The position numbers were made by a program, and so were the translations under genes. A DNA stretch of 64,000 nucleotides, taken from contig NZ_NPJH01000044.1 of the NCBI RefSeq assembly GCF_002251365.1, positions 16,748-80,747 on the forward strand, written 5' to 3'. The DNA comes from Prevotella sp. P3-122 (lineage in GTDB: Bacteria; Bacteroidota; Bacteroidia; Bacteroidales; Bacteroidaceae). Below the pieces are notes generated by a model that had not been told where the DNA came from, did no database searches, and saw only the letters and a list, made by a program, of their open reading frames with translations. Shown piece after piece: positions 43,101-50,783 of the stretch (position 1 is its first letter; the number at the start of each line of letters is the position of its first letter).

Positions 43101-44475
43101 CATTGCATTCTGCCTCTAAGTAACTGCGCAGGGCATTGGCATCAACACTGCCTAAATAATACAACGTGAAGTTGTCACACGTCAGCCAGTTGCCCGTAGC
43201 ACCTTCGCTACGTACACCCACAGCCACTTCACCATCTTCCTGACCTACCGTGAAGTCAAGCGAGTAACTGTCCATGCGCGTGATAGCCGTCTTGTAGTTG
43301 CCAGCATAAAGCCAACCGCCCGTCTGTGCGCTTCCTGTGTTCTGCACGCTCCCGCTTCCGCTCTGCTGTATATGCAGGGCGTTGGCCGTGAGACGATACT
43401 TTCCTGTGGGCATTCCGCTTAGCTTCTGGTTCAGGTCTACATCCGAGATGCGACTGCCAATACCCGTCCACTTCTCCATATAATATGTACCCTGTTTCTT
43501 GGTGAAATTGCTATTCGATTGTCGTGACATGCCGCCCGTCGCCCATCCCTTCGTACCGTCCTCAAAGCTGGGATTCACTATGTAGCGGTCTGTTATATTC
43601 AGTGGATTCGTGGACGAAGCGTTTGCCCACTGGTACTGCTCCGTAGCAGCCAACAGCCTGTTGCGCATTGCCAATTGTTCAGTGAAGGAGGCAGTGCCGC
43701 CATCATATACGGCTTGTGCCTCGGCTATCAGCCCTTGCAGTGCGTCAAGACCGACACCCGCACCCGTGCCAGCTACCTTTTTGGCCTCGGTTAGAGCCTT
43801 GCCCAGGTAGTTGTGTACGAGGGTCAGTGCCTGAGCGTCGTCCGTCATGAATATCTTTACATAGTCCAACACAACCTTGGCCGTGTTGGCACTACCGCCA
43901 TCCACAGCCTGCAGGCCCAGCTGCACCTTGCCGCTCGTCTGAGACGTCAGCGTGAAGGCTACCTTCTCAGTAGTCCACTTATTAAGGGGGAAACTGGAGA
44001 CTTTCGACGTAGCTCCAGTGCCCGATGCCGGTATCCATGCCAGTTGGCTCTTGCCAGCAGTCTTGTCGCTGCCATTGTACCAAGCCGCACTGAGGTAGTA
44101 ACTGCCATTGGGTAACGTCACCTCCTGACTGTAGAGGAGCGACACGCCCCACCCCGTACTCAGTGCCAGACAGCCCGCTGACCCGTCGTAGCCCGTGGCG
44201 GGTATACGTCCGCTGCCGTTGAACGTTTTCTTCGTGCCAAACGCATACGTACCCACGATGGTGTAGTCCACGTCGTGGTCCTGTGTCCAGCCTGGCACTT
44301 GTTTGATTTCCTTAACCACGTTGCCCGTAGCCTCCGCACCGTAGTTCAGTTCTGTGTCGAAGCCCCAGTTCTCGAGAAAGAGTTCTGTAACATCGGTGTC
44401 GGCCCAACTGTTTTGGCAGCCAATGGCTGCTGTCAGCCACAAGGCCAAGCGTAATAGTCCTTTTCCTGTTTTCAT
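40183..44475 (-). CDS. Large secreted HExxH metallopeptidase-like protein with carbohydrate-binding-type domains and T9SS-like tail
   Basis: This is a 1430-residue protein with signal peptide 'MKTGKGLLRLALWLTAAIGC'. Two jelly-roll, CBM-like domains (about 25-215 and 295-450) alternate with FIVAR-like helical stretches. The central domain has a zinc-peptidase motif His710-Glu711-x-x-His714 in 'GGQTAAHEVGHCFQYQVH', followed by 'NCFWEMCAQWMAYQYYTG' whose Glu could be a further ligand. The layout recalls DUF6055/M60-like gluzincins. The last 370 residues form a beta-rich region also present in the 620-residue neighbour, ending 'SIYDLNGRKLSKLRKG' plus a basic end, a T9SS-type signal. A role in cutting glycoproteins is inferred. 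Confidence 0.7.
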   Translation of the reverse strand: MKTGKGLLRLALWLTAAIGCQNSWADTDVTELFLENWGFDTELNYGAEATGNVVKEIKQVPGWTQDHDVDYTIVGTYAFGTKKTFNGSGRIPATGYDGSAGCLALSTGWGVSLLYSQEVTLPNGSYYLSAAWYNGSDKTAGKSQLAWIPASGTGATSKVSSFPLNKWTTEKVAFTLTSQTSGKVQLGLQAVDGGSANTAKVVLDYVKIFMTDDAQALTLVHNYLGKALTEAKKVAGTGAGVGLDALQGLIAEAQAVYDGGTASFTEQLAMRNRLLAATEQYQWANASSTNPLNITDRYIVNPSFEDGTKGWATGGMSRQSNSNFTKKQGTYYMEKWTGIGSRISDVDLNQKLSGMPTGKYRLTANALHIQQSGSGSVQNTGSAQTGGWLYAGNYKTAITRMDSYSLDFTVGQEDGEVAVGVRSEGATGNWLTCDNFTLYYLGSVDANALRSYLEAECNVADELLMGRMQSSVRAQLTSVLAEAKNVLADKQASDEAIQQATKALKETNALATASAARYEALDKQLTYAQKVLGWWKGVVYRQTNWDKLQTAITTADSQVNDEALSDEALASALSALTTATKAVDKSVYESGSAVGKGDALNNPDNTWCNERSMQSKHWIVYWEKGYGSSVPSNVEEVLANCDKYFELYADKLGFIKVNEGKSKTDKYKMIIRLKYKDEWEANGSGIDNQIGMLTLSRWAFGSRGGQTAAHEVGHCFQYQVHCDKGDWNGWMYNWTNSPGGNCFWEMCAQWMAYQYYTGQKFSNEWLNNSLNNMHKHVLDVGMRYENYFMQDYLVDKQKDMTFIGRLWNECKDPEDPLQTYMRITMTGTAAEKLSLLGDEMWEMGARMATFDFDHLRTAGAGTIGKRNQANMIKGDDLFWTISPSNAPENFGNNAIKLNVPATQKKLVAEFEGMGQTSGYRSYKPEAAGWRVGFVALKTDGTRVYGDMARATLKDNKIRVEFECPAGTKNLWLIVSGAPTTYWCRGWGDNLTHEQWPYRVRFFNTNLLNEPTTLTVEEDVASAKARLRQLANAYKVPTANIGNKPFQYNAQSVETLKSSIESYKEIADKEDATLDELNEAIMQIAILPMPELNQPEATMRFTITNVTDGFNARGKAVTYINDREDEGNYSIRYLAAANANYAQAFCFTPVAGKKDCYNLSQTDKDGKVRYLCPGTVYGGNSQQIRTTTVKAQAGEYIVNAMSTEGNWYLWNVAANNYVSANSSNSDNGVYTSGSFYKMSIADAQKAVVDVKTDGTERYSTIIVSFKAKIPEGLTAYSVAGTEGDMLTLREETVIEANTPYIIYSNSPQSIVLEDYGTASQNTYSADYLTGVLSATSLRLGTSNYTLTTVDGVTAFHQCEGTIYNLDANTAYLTLAGQDAKQTYYLDDNHTAIEPIEALVSGKTSIYDLNGRKLSKLRKGINIVNGRKVLVK

Positions 44476-44504
44476 GTTAATATCTGTTTAGTTCGTTCTG
44501 GTTG

Positions 44505-44571
44505 CAAAATTAAGGTATTTCTTCTATTTGGACACTGTTCTTTTGTATCAAAGAATGGTAATATGGTATCA
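44505..44571 (-). promoter_or_regulatory. Promoter and operator-like motif of the HExxH gene
   Basis: On the minus strand the -7 box TAATTTTG is at 44505-44512. An operator-like motif covers 44545-44571. On the plus strand it reads GTATCA, then GTA 13 bp on, then GTATCA 21 bp on. The motif begins 40 bp from the edge of the -7 box. The same layout recurs at 46926 and 55947. Confidence 0.65.
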
Positions 44572-44689
44572 TTTGGCTATATGCGAAAACACAATAAATG
44601 GTTGCCATAGGCAACTTTGCAGCACTATGACAACCATGTTGTTCTCACTTAGGTTTTAAGCGTAGTTTCCCTGACGGGAATGCCGCTTG

Positions 44690-44869
44690 TTACCACTCCT
44701 TGTCCCAGATGCTATGAGCCTTCACGTAGCTGTCTGTTCCATCGTCACCGCCAGTTCTGTCGTAGGTGGCATTGCCGTTGTTAACTATATTAGGTGCACT
44801 TGTGCACAACATGGCAGACTCTGAGATAACGCAGATGCGCAAAATGGGTGCTTTATACGTCTTTTTCAT
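44690..44869 (-). CDS. Small peptide gene (59 residues)
   Basis: An ATG-to-TAA frame coding for 59 residues, starting 'MKKTYKAPILRICVISESAM' and ending 'YVKAHSIWDKEW'. It matches a type of small protein often found beside secreted-protein genes in Prevotella and Bacteroides: a basic N-terminus 'MKKxYxxP', a Cys-containing hydrophobic middle, and a Trp-containing acidic C-terminus. No function is known to me. It begins 15 bp past the stop of the 620-residue gene, so it should be on the same transcript. Confidence 0.6.
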   Translation of the reverse strand: MKKTYKAPILRICVISESAMLCTSAPNIVNNGNATYDRTGGDDGTDSYVKAHSIWDKEW

Positions 44870-44883
44870 TTTTATTTATTGTG

Positions 44884-46746
44884 TTATTTGATGATTACTT
44901 TTTTGCCATTCACGATGTTGATGCCCTTCTCGAGCTTCCACAACTTGCGGCCATTGAGGTCGTAGATTTCAGCCTTTCCATTCATCAGTTCGCTGAGGGT
45001 TGTTATGGCTGTCGTTTGGTTCTCCTCACCGAAGAAGAAGGCCTTGACACCTGCAGAAGGCTCGTTGTCGTACTTCAGGTAGGCACGGTTGGCGCCCAGC
45101 TTGTAGCTCAGGGCTGGATCACACTGGTAGAAGCCAACCACACCCTTGTTCTTTTGCAACAGATAGCAGTCTGTGCCAAGAGTCATCTCGCCACCAGGCA
45201 GAGTACCTACGAGCAGGCCTGCCTCATAAGTATCTTTATAAGCTGTGCCGTATCCTTGGAGAGTCACGCTGATAGTATTCTCGTCATCTGCGTATACGAT
45301 GTAAGGAGTATTGGCAGCAATTTCATAAGCCTCTTCCAATGTCAACGTGGAGCCATTCACCGCTTCAACGCTGTAAAGTGTTACGTTCTCAGGTTTATTT
45401 GCCTTGAAGGGGGCGATGAATGTACCATACTTAACGCCCGTAACGACCTTCAATGTAGCTTGTGCCTTTTCGGCTGGGGCGATAACCATACGATAATAAT
45501 TGCGAGTAGTATACACGCCATTGTCGTTGTTGCCATTAGCTCCTAATTCAATATTAGCTTCAACATTTATTATTCTCCAATTGTTTTCTTCATCCATAGG
45601 AATTACACGGAATTCGGCGGCATCATCCTTGGTGGTTGTGGTACGAATTTGAAATATGGTACCTCCATCATATTTGCTTCCTAAACAAAGATATCGAGTA
45701 TTCCCGTCCTTGTCTGTCTGACTAAGATAGTATGTGTCTTTTTTATCAGGGACAGAAGTGAACTCAAACGCCTGTCCATAGTTGCTGTTTGGATCCGCAA
45801 AGTAACGCACATTATAACCGCCAGCGTCATTGCGATCATTTGTCAACGTCATGGCTTTATTTGGAAGTTGATATCCCAAAGAGACATTTTTAATAGAATA
45901 ACGAGTATTTGCAGCAGGGCTATTCAATGCGGGAATGGTGAGGTTCCTGACAATGGCAATCTGTTCATTGACATTACCTATCGTTGCATCATTATCATCG
46001 TAGACCTGTTGCGCTACCTGAAGAGCGTCGTTAATTGTTTTTATTCCATCTGTGGGATATTTGAAAGCATCATCACCGACGTTCGTTGTAGGCACTTTGA
46101 AGCCATCTATTATAGCTTTTAGTTCTTCTTTTGGCGCTACTTCGACAATAGATAATGCAGAAAGTGCAATCATGCAGTCGCCAGTTCTATTGCAAGTAAA
46201 TGAAACAGAAAAAGAAGTTGCATCAACATCATCACTCACCTTGAAAGTCTTTTCTATTAGATACAAAGTTTGCTTTACACTAATAGAGTTGCTGCTAACT
46301 GTTGCCAGTTCTTTGTCGCCAGCCTTTATCTTTGTTGTCAGTGTTGGAGCACTGGAATTATTATGCCAACCGACCAATGCACTATATTTGTAGGTATGAC
46401 CTGCTTCGAGCTTATAGGAATTCGTTGTATATGTGAACGACTCACCACTCGTATTGTATCTAATCCAGAAGATTTTGCTGGGATTTGAATCTGCGTCGTA
46501 AGTGTATGACGTTCCGTCAGAGAGTTTGTAATCTTTATAAGTAGTTGTGAAACGGATGCCTCCACCAGCATTTTCTTCTCGAAATGTTCTGTTTTCGCTC
46601 GATGTCCATCCAAACTGACTTGGTATGGGATTCGCTATTTCACACCCTGTACCATCCCATCCTTGTAATAGGTTCTCGGTCTGTCCATAGACGTTTTCTG
46701 TCAAGACTGCGATTGCCGTCAATGTGATAAGTTTTTTAAGATTCAT
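44884..46746 (-). CDS. Secreted beta-rich protein with FIVAR-like stretch and T9SS-like tail
   Basis: This 620-residue protein has signal peptide 'MNLKKLITLTAIAVLTENVYG'. The N-terminal part is a jelly-roll-like domain (about 22-215). A helical stretch follows (about 215-280), then a long beta-rich part. The stretch 'TDKDGNTRYLCLGSKYDGG', 'NNDNGVYTTRNYYRM' and 'NTPYIVYADDE' is closely related to the end of the 1430-residue protein ('TDKDGKVRYLCPGTVYGG', 'NSDNGVYTSGSFYKM', 'NTPYIIYSNS'). The end 'AEIYDLNGRKLWKLEKG' plus a basic tail is a T9SS-type signal. There is no peptidase or hydrolase motif, so it may be a binding partner or a paralogue that lost the catalytic domain. Confidence 0.6.
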   Translation of the reverse strand: MNLKKLITLTAIAVLTENVYGQTENLLQGWDGTGCEIANPIPSQFGWTSSENRTFREENAGGGIRFTTTYKDYKLSDGTSYTYDADSNPSKIFWIRYNTSGESFTYTTNSYKLEAGHTYKYSALVGWHNNSSAPTLTTKIKAGDKELATVSSNSISVKQTLYLIEKTFKVSDDVDATSFSVSFTCNRTGDCMIALSALSIVEVAPKEELKAIIDGFKVPTTNVGDDAFKYPTDGIKTINDALQVAQQVYDDNDATIGNVNEQIAIVRNLTIPALNSPAANTRYSIKNVSLGYQLPNKAMTLTNDRNDAGGYNVRYFADPNSNYGQAFEFTSVPDKKDTYYLSQTDKDGNTRYLCLGSKYDGGTIFQIRTTTTKDDAAEFRVIPMDEENNWRIINVEANIELGANGNNDNGVYTTRNYYRMVIAPAEKAQATLKVVTGVKYGTFIAPFKANKPENVTLYSVEAVNGSTLTLEEAYEIAANTPYIVYADDENTISVTLQGYGTAYKDTYEAGLLVGTLPGGEMTLGTDCYLLQKNKGVVGFYQCDPALSYKLGANRAYLKYDNEPSAGVKAFFFGEENQTTAITTLSELMNGKAEIYDLNGRKLWKLEKGINIVNGKKVIIK

Positions 46747-46817
46747 AATGATTTAGATTTATAATGATTTAAATTTTTAATGATGTTTTTTCTGATAGAG
46801 CTCTTAGGATTGCAAAT

Positions 46818-46848
46818 GGAATGCAGAGCCAGGGTGGCTCATGCATCC
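46818..46848 (-). promoter_or_regulatory. Hairpin in the 5' leader of the 620-residue gene
   Basis: GGATGCATGAGCCA and TGGCTCTGCATTCC (minus strand) pair with single-base bulges around a 3-nt loop, within a leader of about 175 nt. Confidence 0.45.
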
Positions 46849-46925
46849 CATCCAAACAAAAACCTAAATTATCTAACTTAACCTTAACTAATTATTATAT
46901 TTTGAGGAAACAATTAAAAACGCTG

Positions 46926-46992
46926 CAAAGATAGAAATAAATATAATATAAAATGATAGCGCTTCGTAACATAGAATGGTAGTCTTGTAACA
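46926..46992 (-). promoter_or_regulatory. Promoter and operator-like motif of the 620-residue gene
   Basis: The -7 box TATCTTTG lies at 46926-46933 (minus strand). The operator-like motif covers 46966-46992: GTAACA, GTA at +13, GTAACA at +21 on the plus strand. Its start is 40 bp from the box edge. Confidence 0.65.
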
Positions 46993-47026
46993 AATGAGCC
47001 AAAAGACTGTTGTTAAGGGCAGAAAA

Positions 47027-47055
47027 AGGGTGCAATTCGCTTTGAATTGCACCCT
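47027..47055 (-). terminator. Rho-independent terminator after the 1219-residue gene
   Basis: A perfect 12-bp stem (AGGGTGCAATTC with its complement), 5-nt loop, followed on the minus strand by TTTTTCT. It lies about 34 bp past the stop codon at 47089 and ends the three-gene GH2 operon. Confidence 0.9.
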
Positions 47056-47088
47056 GAAGGATTATTCCAGATCAAGTACAAAAATGAT

Positions 47089-50000
47089 TTACTTCACTAT
47101 GACCTTCTTGCCATCGATGATGTAAAGTCCCTTCTGCACTTTACCAACCCGGCGACCGCTGAGGTCATAGATGCCACTACGGGCGATAGGAGCCGTGGCT
47201 GTTACCTCATCGATGCCAGTGGGAACTGCGGTGCCCATGTAGAAGAGCCGGAAGTTGTCGGCCTTGTACCATGCGTTAGTGGTAGAGAGTCCCAGGTTGA
47301 TGGTCTCCCCCTTACTGTCGAAGACCAACATAATCTCCTGACCGAGCGTCTTCGATGTTACGGAGTTGCCCTCTTCATCTGTACCATCGGCAAAGGTCAG
47401 TTCGCTTATAGCCTCTCCGGCATGCATACGGATAGTCTTGTCAGCATCGCCTGCAACGGTACACTTCAGTGTATAATAACCTTCGGGCAGGAAAACGTCT
47501 TGTTCGATGGCATAGCCACGATTGGGACCGTCCCAAGTGTTGAAGAGATAGTGGCCATCAGAGCCCTCCATCATGTAGCTGTTGGTCTCGTTTGAACGGA
47601 TACCCGTATCGTTGTTCATCGACTCTACGTTCCAAACACTCAGTCCGATACCATCCTCATCGAGGTTCTCGAAACTGTTGTTGACAATGACGTAGGAAAC
47701 GTCAAAGGGATTGTTCTCCGTAGCAGCAGCGATGCCATCCTGTGCAAAGACGTAGTTACTCCATGCCTTTGGGAATGAGGCGATAATCTGCTCAGCCTCC
47801 TCAATGCTATATGCACCGTCCTCGGGATCGCGGTCGAGTAGCGCTTGGAGAGTCTTGTCGTTGCTGAGGAAGTCGCCATCTTCGTCAGCCCACGCCTTGA
47901 TGTTCTGGTACAGGGTGCATATCTCAATCCATTTGTTGAGAACAGACTCGCAGCGTCCGGCATATTCAACAGATGATTTCAATACCTCTACTGCCGCAAG
48001 TTTGTCAGCCATGGCGGTGGATTCGATGGCATCCTCACCTGCCTCAACAGCCTTGTCGAGCTTGTTGCAGGCTTCGTCGATGAGGGTAACGTAGTCGTTG
48101 ACTCCCAGTACGCTGGCCTTCTCGATGAGCGAGGCCAACTCCTCATTGACCAGTTGCGAAGCGATGTCAGCGTCGTGCCCCAAGTAGGTGATGGTCAGTG
48201 CGCCCCAGCATACCCACGAACCGCCATCATCGAGGTTGTCGGCCGTGGTGCCGATGGTGAGTGAACCATCCTCATGCAGTACCGTTAAGACGGTGTTGTC
48301 GAGGTCGTAGTCATTGCTATAATAGAAGAGAGCTTGTGCCATGGCCTGTCCGTTGGGCAAATAGACGTCGCCAACTGTGGTGTTGTGCAGGTCGTCCGGC
48401 TCAACGGCAGCCATCTCGGCTTGGTTGTGGAGCTTCACACGATTTCCACCTGCAAAGAGGTAGGCAGGTTTGATGGGTTCCTCATTTGCGTATGCCTCAT
48501 AATTGGCTGTGATGCTACCATTGCGGTAGAAGCCAGGAGCGCTGATACGGTAAACACCAGCAGGGAGGTTGTCAATGACGGTGTAGGCGGTGAAGCTGAG
48601 TGGTTGCGTACCCCATACCTCGACAACGCCAGACTGCTGGCTCGCAAACTTACCACTGGTACCTTCAAACTGCCAGCCCTCAATGCTCATGTCCGAGAAA
48701 CTGAGGTTTTGGGCGATAATAGGTGTGATATCTACGTCGTGACCTCCATCGCCAGCGGCTACAGCAGCGTCGAAGGCGTTCTTGACAGCCTCTTTCACGC
48801 GGCCGTTGAATGCCGTTATGATATCATCGATTTGCTGTGCCGTGTAGGCTCCGCTCTCGTAGTTGGCCAGATATTCGCTCTTGTCGCTGGCCAGTTGCCC
48901 GGCGAAGTCCTGCATGTCATGCGTACCACTGTAGCGGTTGATGGCGTCGGTCATCTCGCCTTCTATGAAAGCATGCAACTTGGCATACTTGTCAATGCTG
49001 GTGCGAATGCTTCTGACGATGTTGTTGATGGATGTAGTGGCAGCAATGTTTGACTCGACATCGGCGCTCTGTGCGTTGACCAACTGTTGTCCGTCATTGA
49101 TGGCTTTCTCGAGTTCTGTCTGTAGGGCTCTCTCGTACGGATCTTCACTCTGCAGGGTGTTCTTGGCATTGATGATGGCACCACGTAGGGCGACGAGGCT
49201 GGGATTAATGTCAGTAACACCGTTGAAGGTTAGCGTGAACTCGTCGATGAAGAGGTGAGGCATAGAGCCAGAGCCATTGTTGCTGGCCGTATATCCAATG
49301 GAAATTATTCCTGAGGTCTCCTCCTCGAGGGTGAACTTGATGATCTCTTTGGTCCACTTGTTGATGGGGAACACGGTGGTTTCCGCCAGATACTCCTCAC
49401 CGTTATCGCCGATAAATCCGCAAAGGTTTTTGGCGATGGCTGTGGTGCCGCCTACGGAGTTGTATGTGGGAATGGTGATGGTGTAGGAACCGGCAGGGAG
49501 TGTGACCTGCTGGCTGTAGTATGCCGTAGCTCCCCAGCAACTTACTAAACCCAAGACATTGCCCTGCGTATCGCCGTTGGCTTTCGTTGCAGGTGGCACG
49601 AACCCCTTGCCCTTGGCACCCAGCCATGCTGTCTCGCCAGAACCCACGGCAAACAGACCAGAGGCAATGCCATCTGCGTCTGGCGCATTGGGAGTCCAAT
49701 CAGGTATTGGCTGCATGCCAGAATAGGGGGTGCTGTTCGCATTTTTATCCTTGGCATAGGTGCATACACCATTATCGAGCGGAGTGCCGTTGGTGAAGTG
49801 TGCGTTGCTGATGAAGAAGTCGGTGAAGTCGGTCATCTTAGAGGCATTGGCTGCCTTTTGGTCCTCAATGGCCTGCTGCACCTGTTCCATGGTGGCGTTG
49901 GGGTTGTCATAGACGGCCTGTGAGGCGCTGACATCGACTCCAAGTTCTTTACCTGTCTCGATGAGGGGCAGCAGCTGCTCTTCCTTGACGGCATCAATCT

Positions 50001-50748
50001 GCGCCTTAATGATGGCAGCGGCATCCGCCTCGATAATCTTGATGTAATCGAAGAATAAATGAGGCATCGACCCGGAACCCTTGTTGAGATCAGCGGTATA
50101 GCCCAGCGAGATGACACCTGTGGTAGGCTCATCGAGCACGAATGTGACCTCGTCGGTCATCCATTCGCTGTTGGCTTCCCATGACGTTCTGTTGACTACA
50201 AACGCTTTGCCTCCCTCGGCAATGAAGCCGCAAAGATTAGCAGCCACCTCGCCTGTGCCGCCTGCATTCCAAACAGGAATTTGAATGGTGTAGGCACCGG
50301 CAGGCAGCGTGACGCTCTGTGTGTACTGCTGGCGCGAGCCCCACACAGCCACCATGCCGAGGGCATTGCCTGTGCCTTCCTGTCCGGAAGAATTGGAGTC
50401 GGGCGCATAGTATGCGCCACCCAGCTCGGCCTTATGGTTGCCCTGTTCATTGTAGGCACCGATGGCGAAGACACCGGCGGCTCGGGCATTGCAATCGTCT
50501 TTACGATCGGGGTTATTGGTGTTGTCACTCAGAGTGGGGGCTGTCCATCCTGTCACGGCCTGCTGACCATAGAGCGTGTAGCCTCCCTTCTCCATGTCGT
50601 AGTCGTAGGTGCAGATACGCCCCTCGACGGGTGTGTCCTGGCTGAAATCGGCATTCTTCAGGTACTTGCCGGTGATGTCGTCACCAACAGCACCCTGTAC
50701 GGATGTTCCCGCAAGCAGCATGACACAAGAAAAGAGTAGTTTCTTCAT
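47089..50748 (-). CDS. Large secreted multi-domain carbohydrate-binding-type protein with T9SS-like tail
   Basis: This is a 1219-residue protein with signal peptide 'MKKLLFSCVMLLAGTSVQG'. It is a chain of jelly-roll domains (about 25-235, 310-515, 660-850 and 1030-1180) separated by helical FIVAR-like linkers. Domains 1 and 2 are clear repeats of each other: 'VTLPAGAYTIQIPVWNAGG' against 'VTLPAGSYTITIPTYNSVG', and 'GSMPHLFFDYIKI' against 'GSMPHLFIDEFTL'. It ends 'SGIYDLSGRRVGKVQKG' plus a basic end. No catalytic motif is recognised. It probably binds glycan at the cell surface for the GH2 and HExxH enzymes encoded just upstream (35-bp gap). Confidence 0.7.
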   Translation of the reverse strand: MKKLLFSCVMLLAGTSVQGAVGDDITGKYLKNADFSQDTPVEGRICTYDYDMEKGGYTLYGQQAVTGWTAPTLSDNTNNPDRKDDCNARAAGVFAIGAYNEQGNHKAELGGAYYAPDSNSSGQEGTGNALGMVAVWGSRQQYTQSVTLPAGAYTIQIPVWNAGGTGEVAANLCGFIAEGGKAFVVNRTSWEANSEWMTDEVTFVLDEPTTGVISLGYTADLNKGSGSMPHLFFDYIKIIEADAAAIIKAQIDAVKEEQLLPLIETGKELGVDVSASQAVYDNPNATMEQVQQAIEDQKAANASKMTDFTDFFISNAHFTNGTPLDNGVCTYAKDKNANSTPYSGMQPIPDWTPNAPDADGIASGLFAVGSGETAWLGAKGKGFVPPATKANGDTQGNVLGLVSCWGATAYYSQQVTLPAGSYTITIPTYNSVGGTTAIAKNLCGFIGDNGEEYLAETTVFPINKWTKEIIKFTLEEETSGIISIGYTASNNGSGSMPHLFIDEFTLTFNGVTDINPSLVALRGAIINAKNTLQSEDPYERALQTELEKAINDGQQLVNAQSADVESNIAATTSINNIVRSIRTSIDKYAKLHAFIEGEMTDAINRYSGTHDMQDFAGQLASDKSEYLANYESGAYTAQQIDDIITAFNGRVKEAVKNAFDAAVAAGDGGHDVDITPIIAQNLSFSDMSIEGWQFEGTSGKFASQQSGVVEVWGTQPLSFTAYTVIDNLPAGVYRISAPGFYRNGSITANYEAYANEEPIKPAYLFAGGNRVKLHNQAEMAAVEPDDLHNTTVGDVYLPNGQAMAQALFYYSNDYDLDNTVLTVLHEDGSLTIGTTADNLDDGGSWVCWGALTITYLGHDADIASQLVNEELASLIEKASVLGVNDYVTLIDEACNKLDKAVEAGEDAIESTAMADKLAAVEVLKSSVEYAGRCESVLNKWIEICTLYQNIKAWADEDGDFLSNDKTLQALLDRDPEDGAYSIEEAEQIIASFPKAWSNYVFAQDGIAAATENNPFDVSYVIVNNSFENLDEDGIGLSVWNVESMNNDTGIRSNETNSYMMEGSDGHYLFNTWDGPNRGYAIEQDVFLPEGYYTLKCTVAGDADKTIRMHAGEAISELTFADGTDEEGNSVTSKTLGQEIMLVFDSKGETINLGLSTTNAWYKADNFRLFYMGTAVPTGIDEVTATAPIARSGIYDLSGRRVGKVQKGLYIIDGKKVIVK

Positions 50749-50783
50749 AATAATGAAAAATATTAATTGTTAACTGACGAGAA

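Noticed and set aside
40183..46746. Gene duplication of two whole proteins
   Set aside because: Only the C-terminal region of about 370 residues is shared; the N-terminal architectures differ and the 620-residue protein lacks the peptidase domain.
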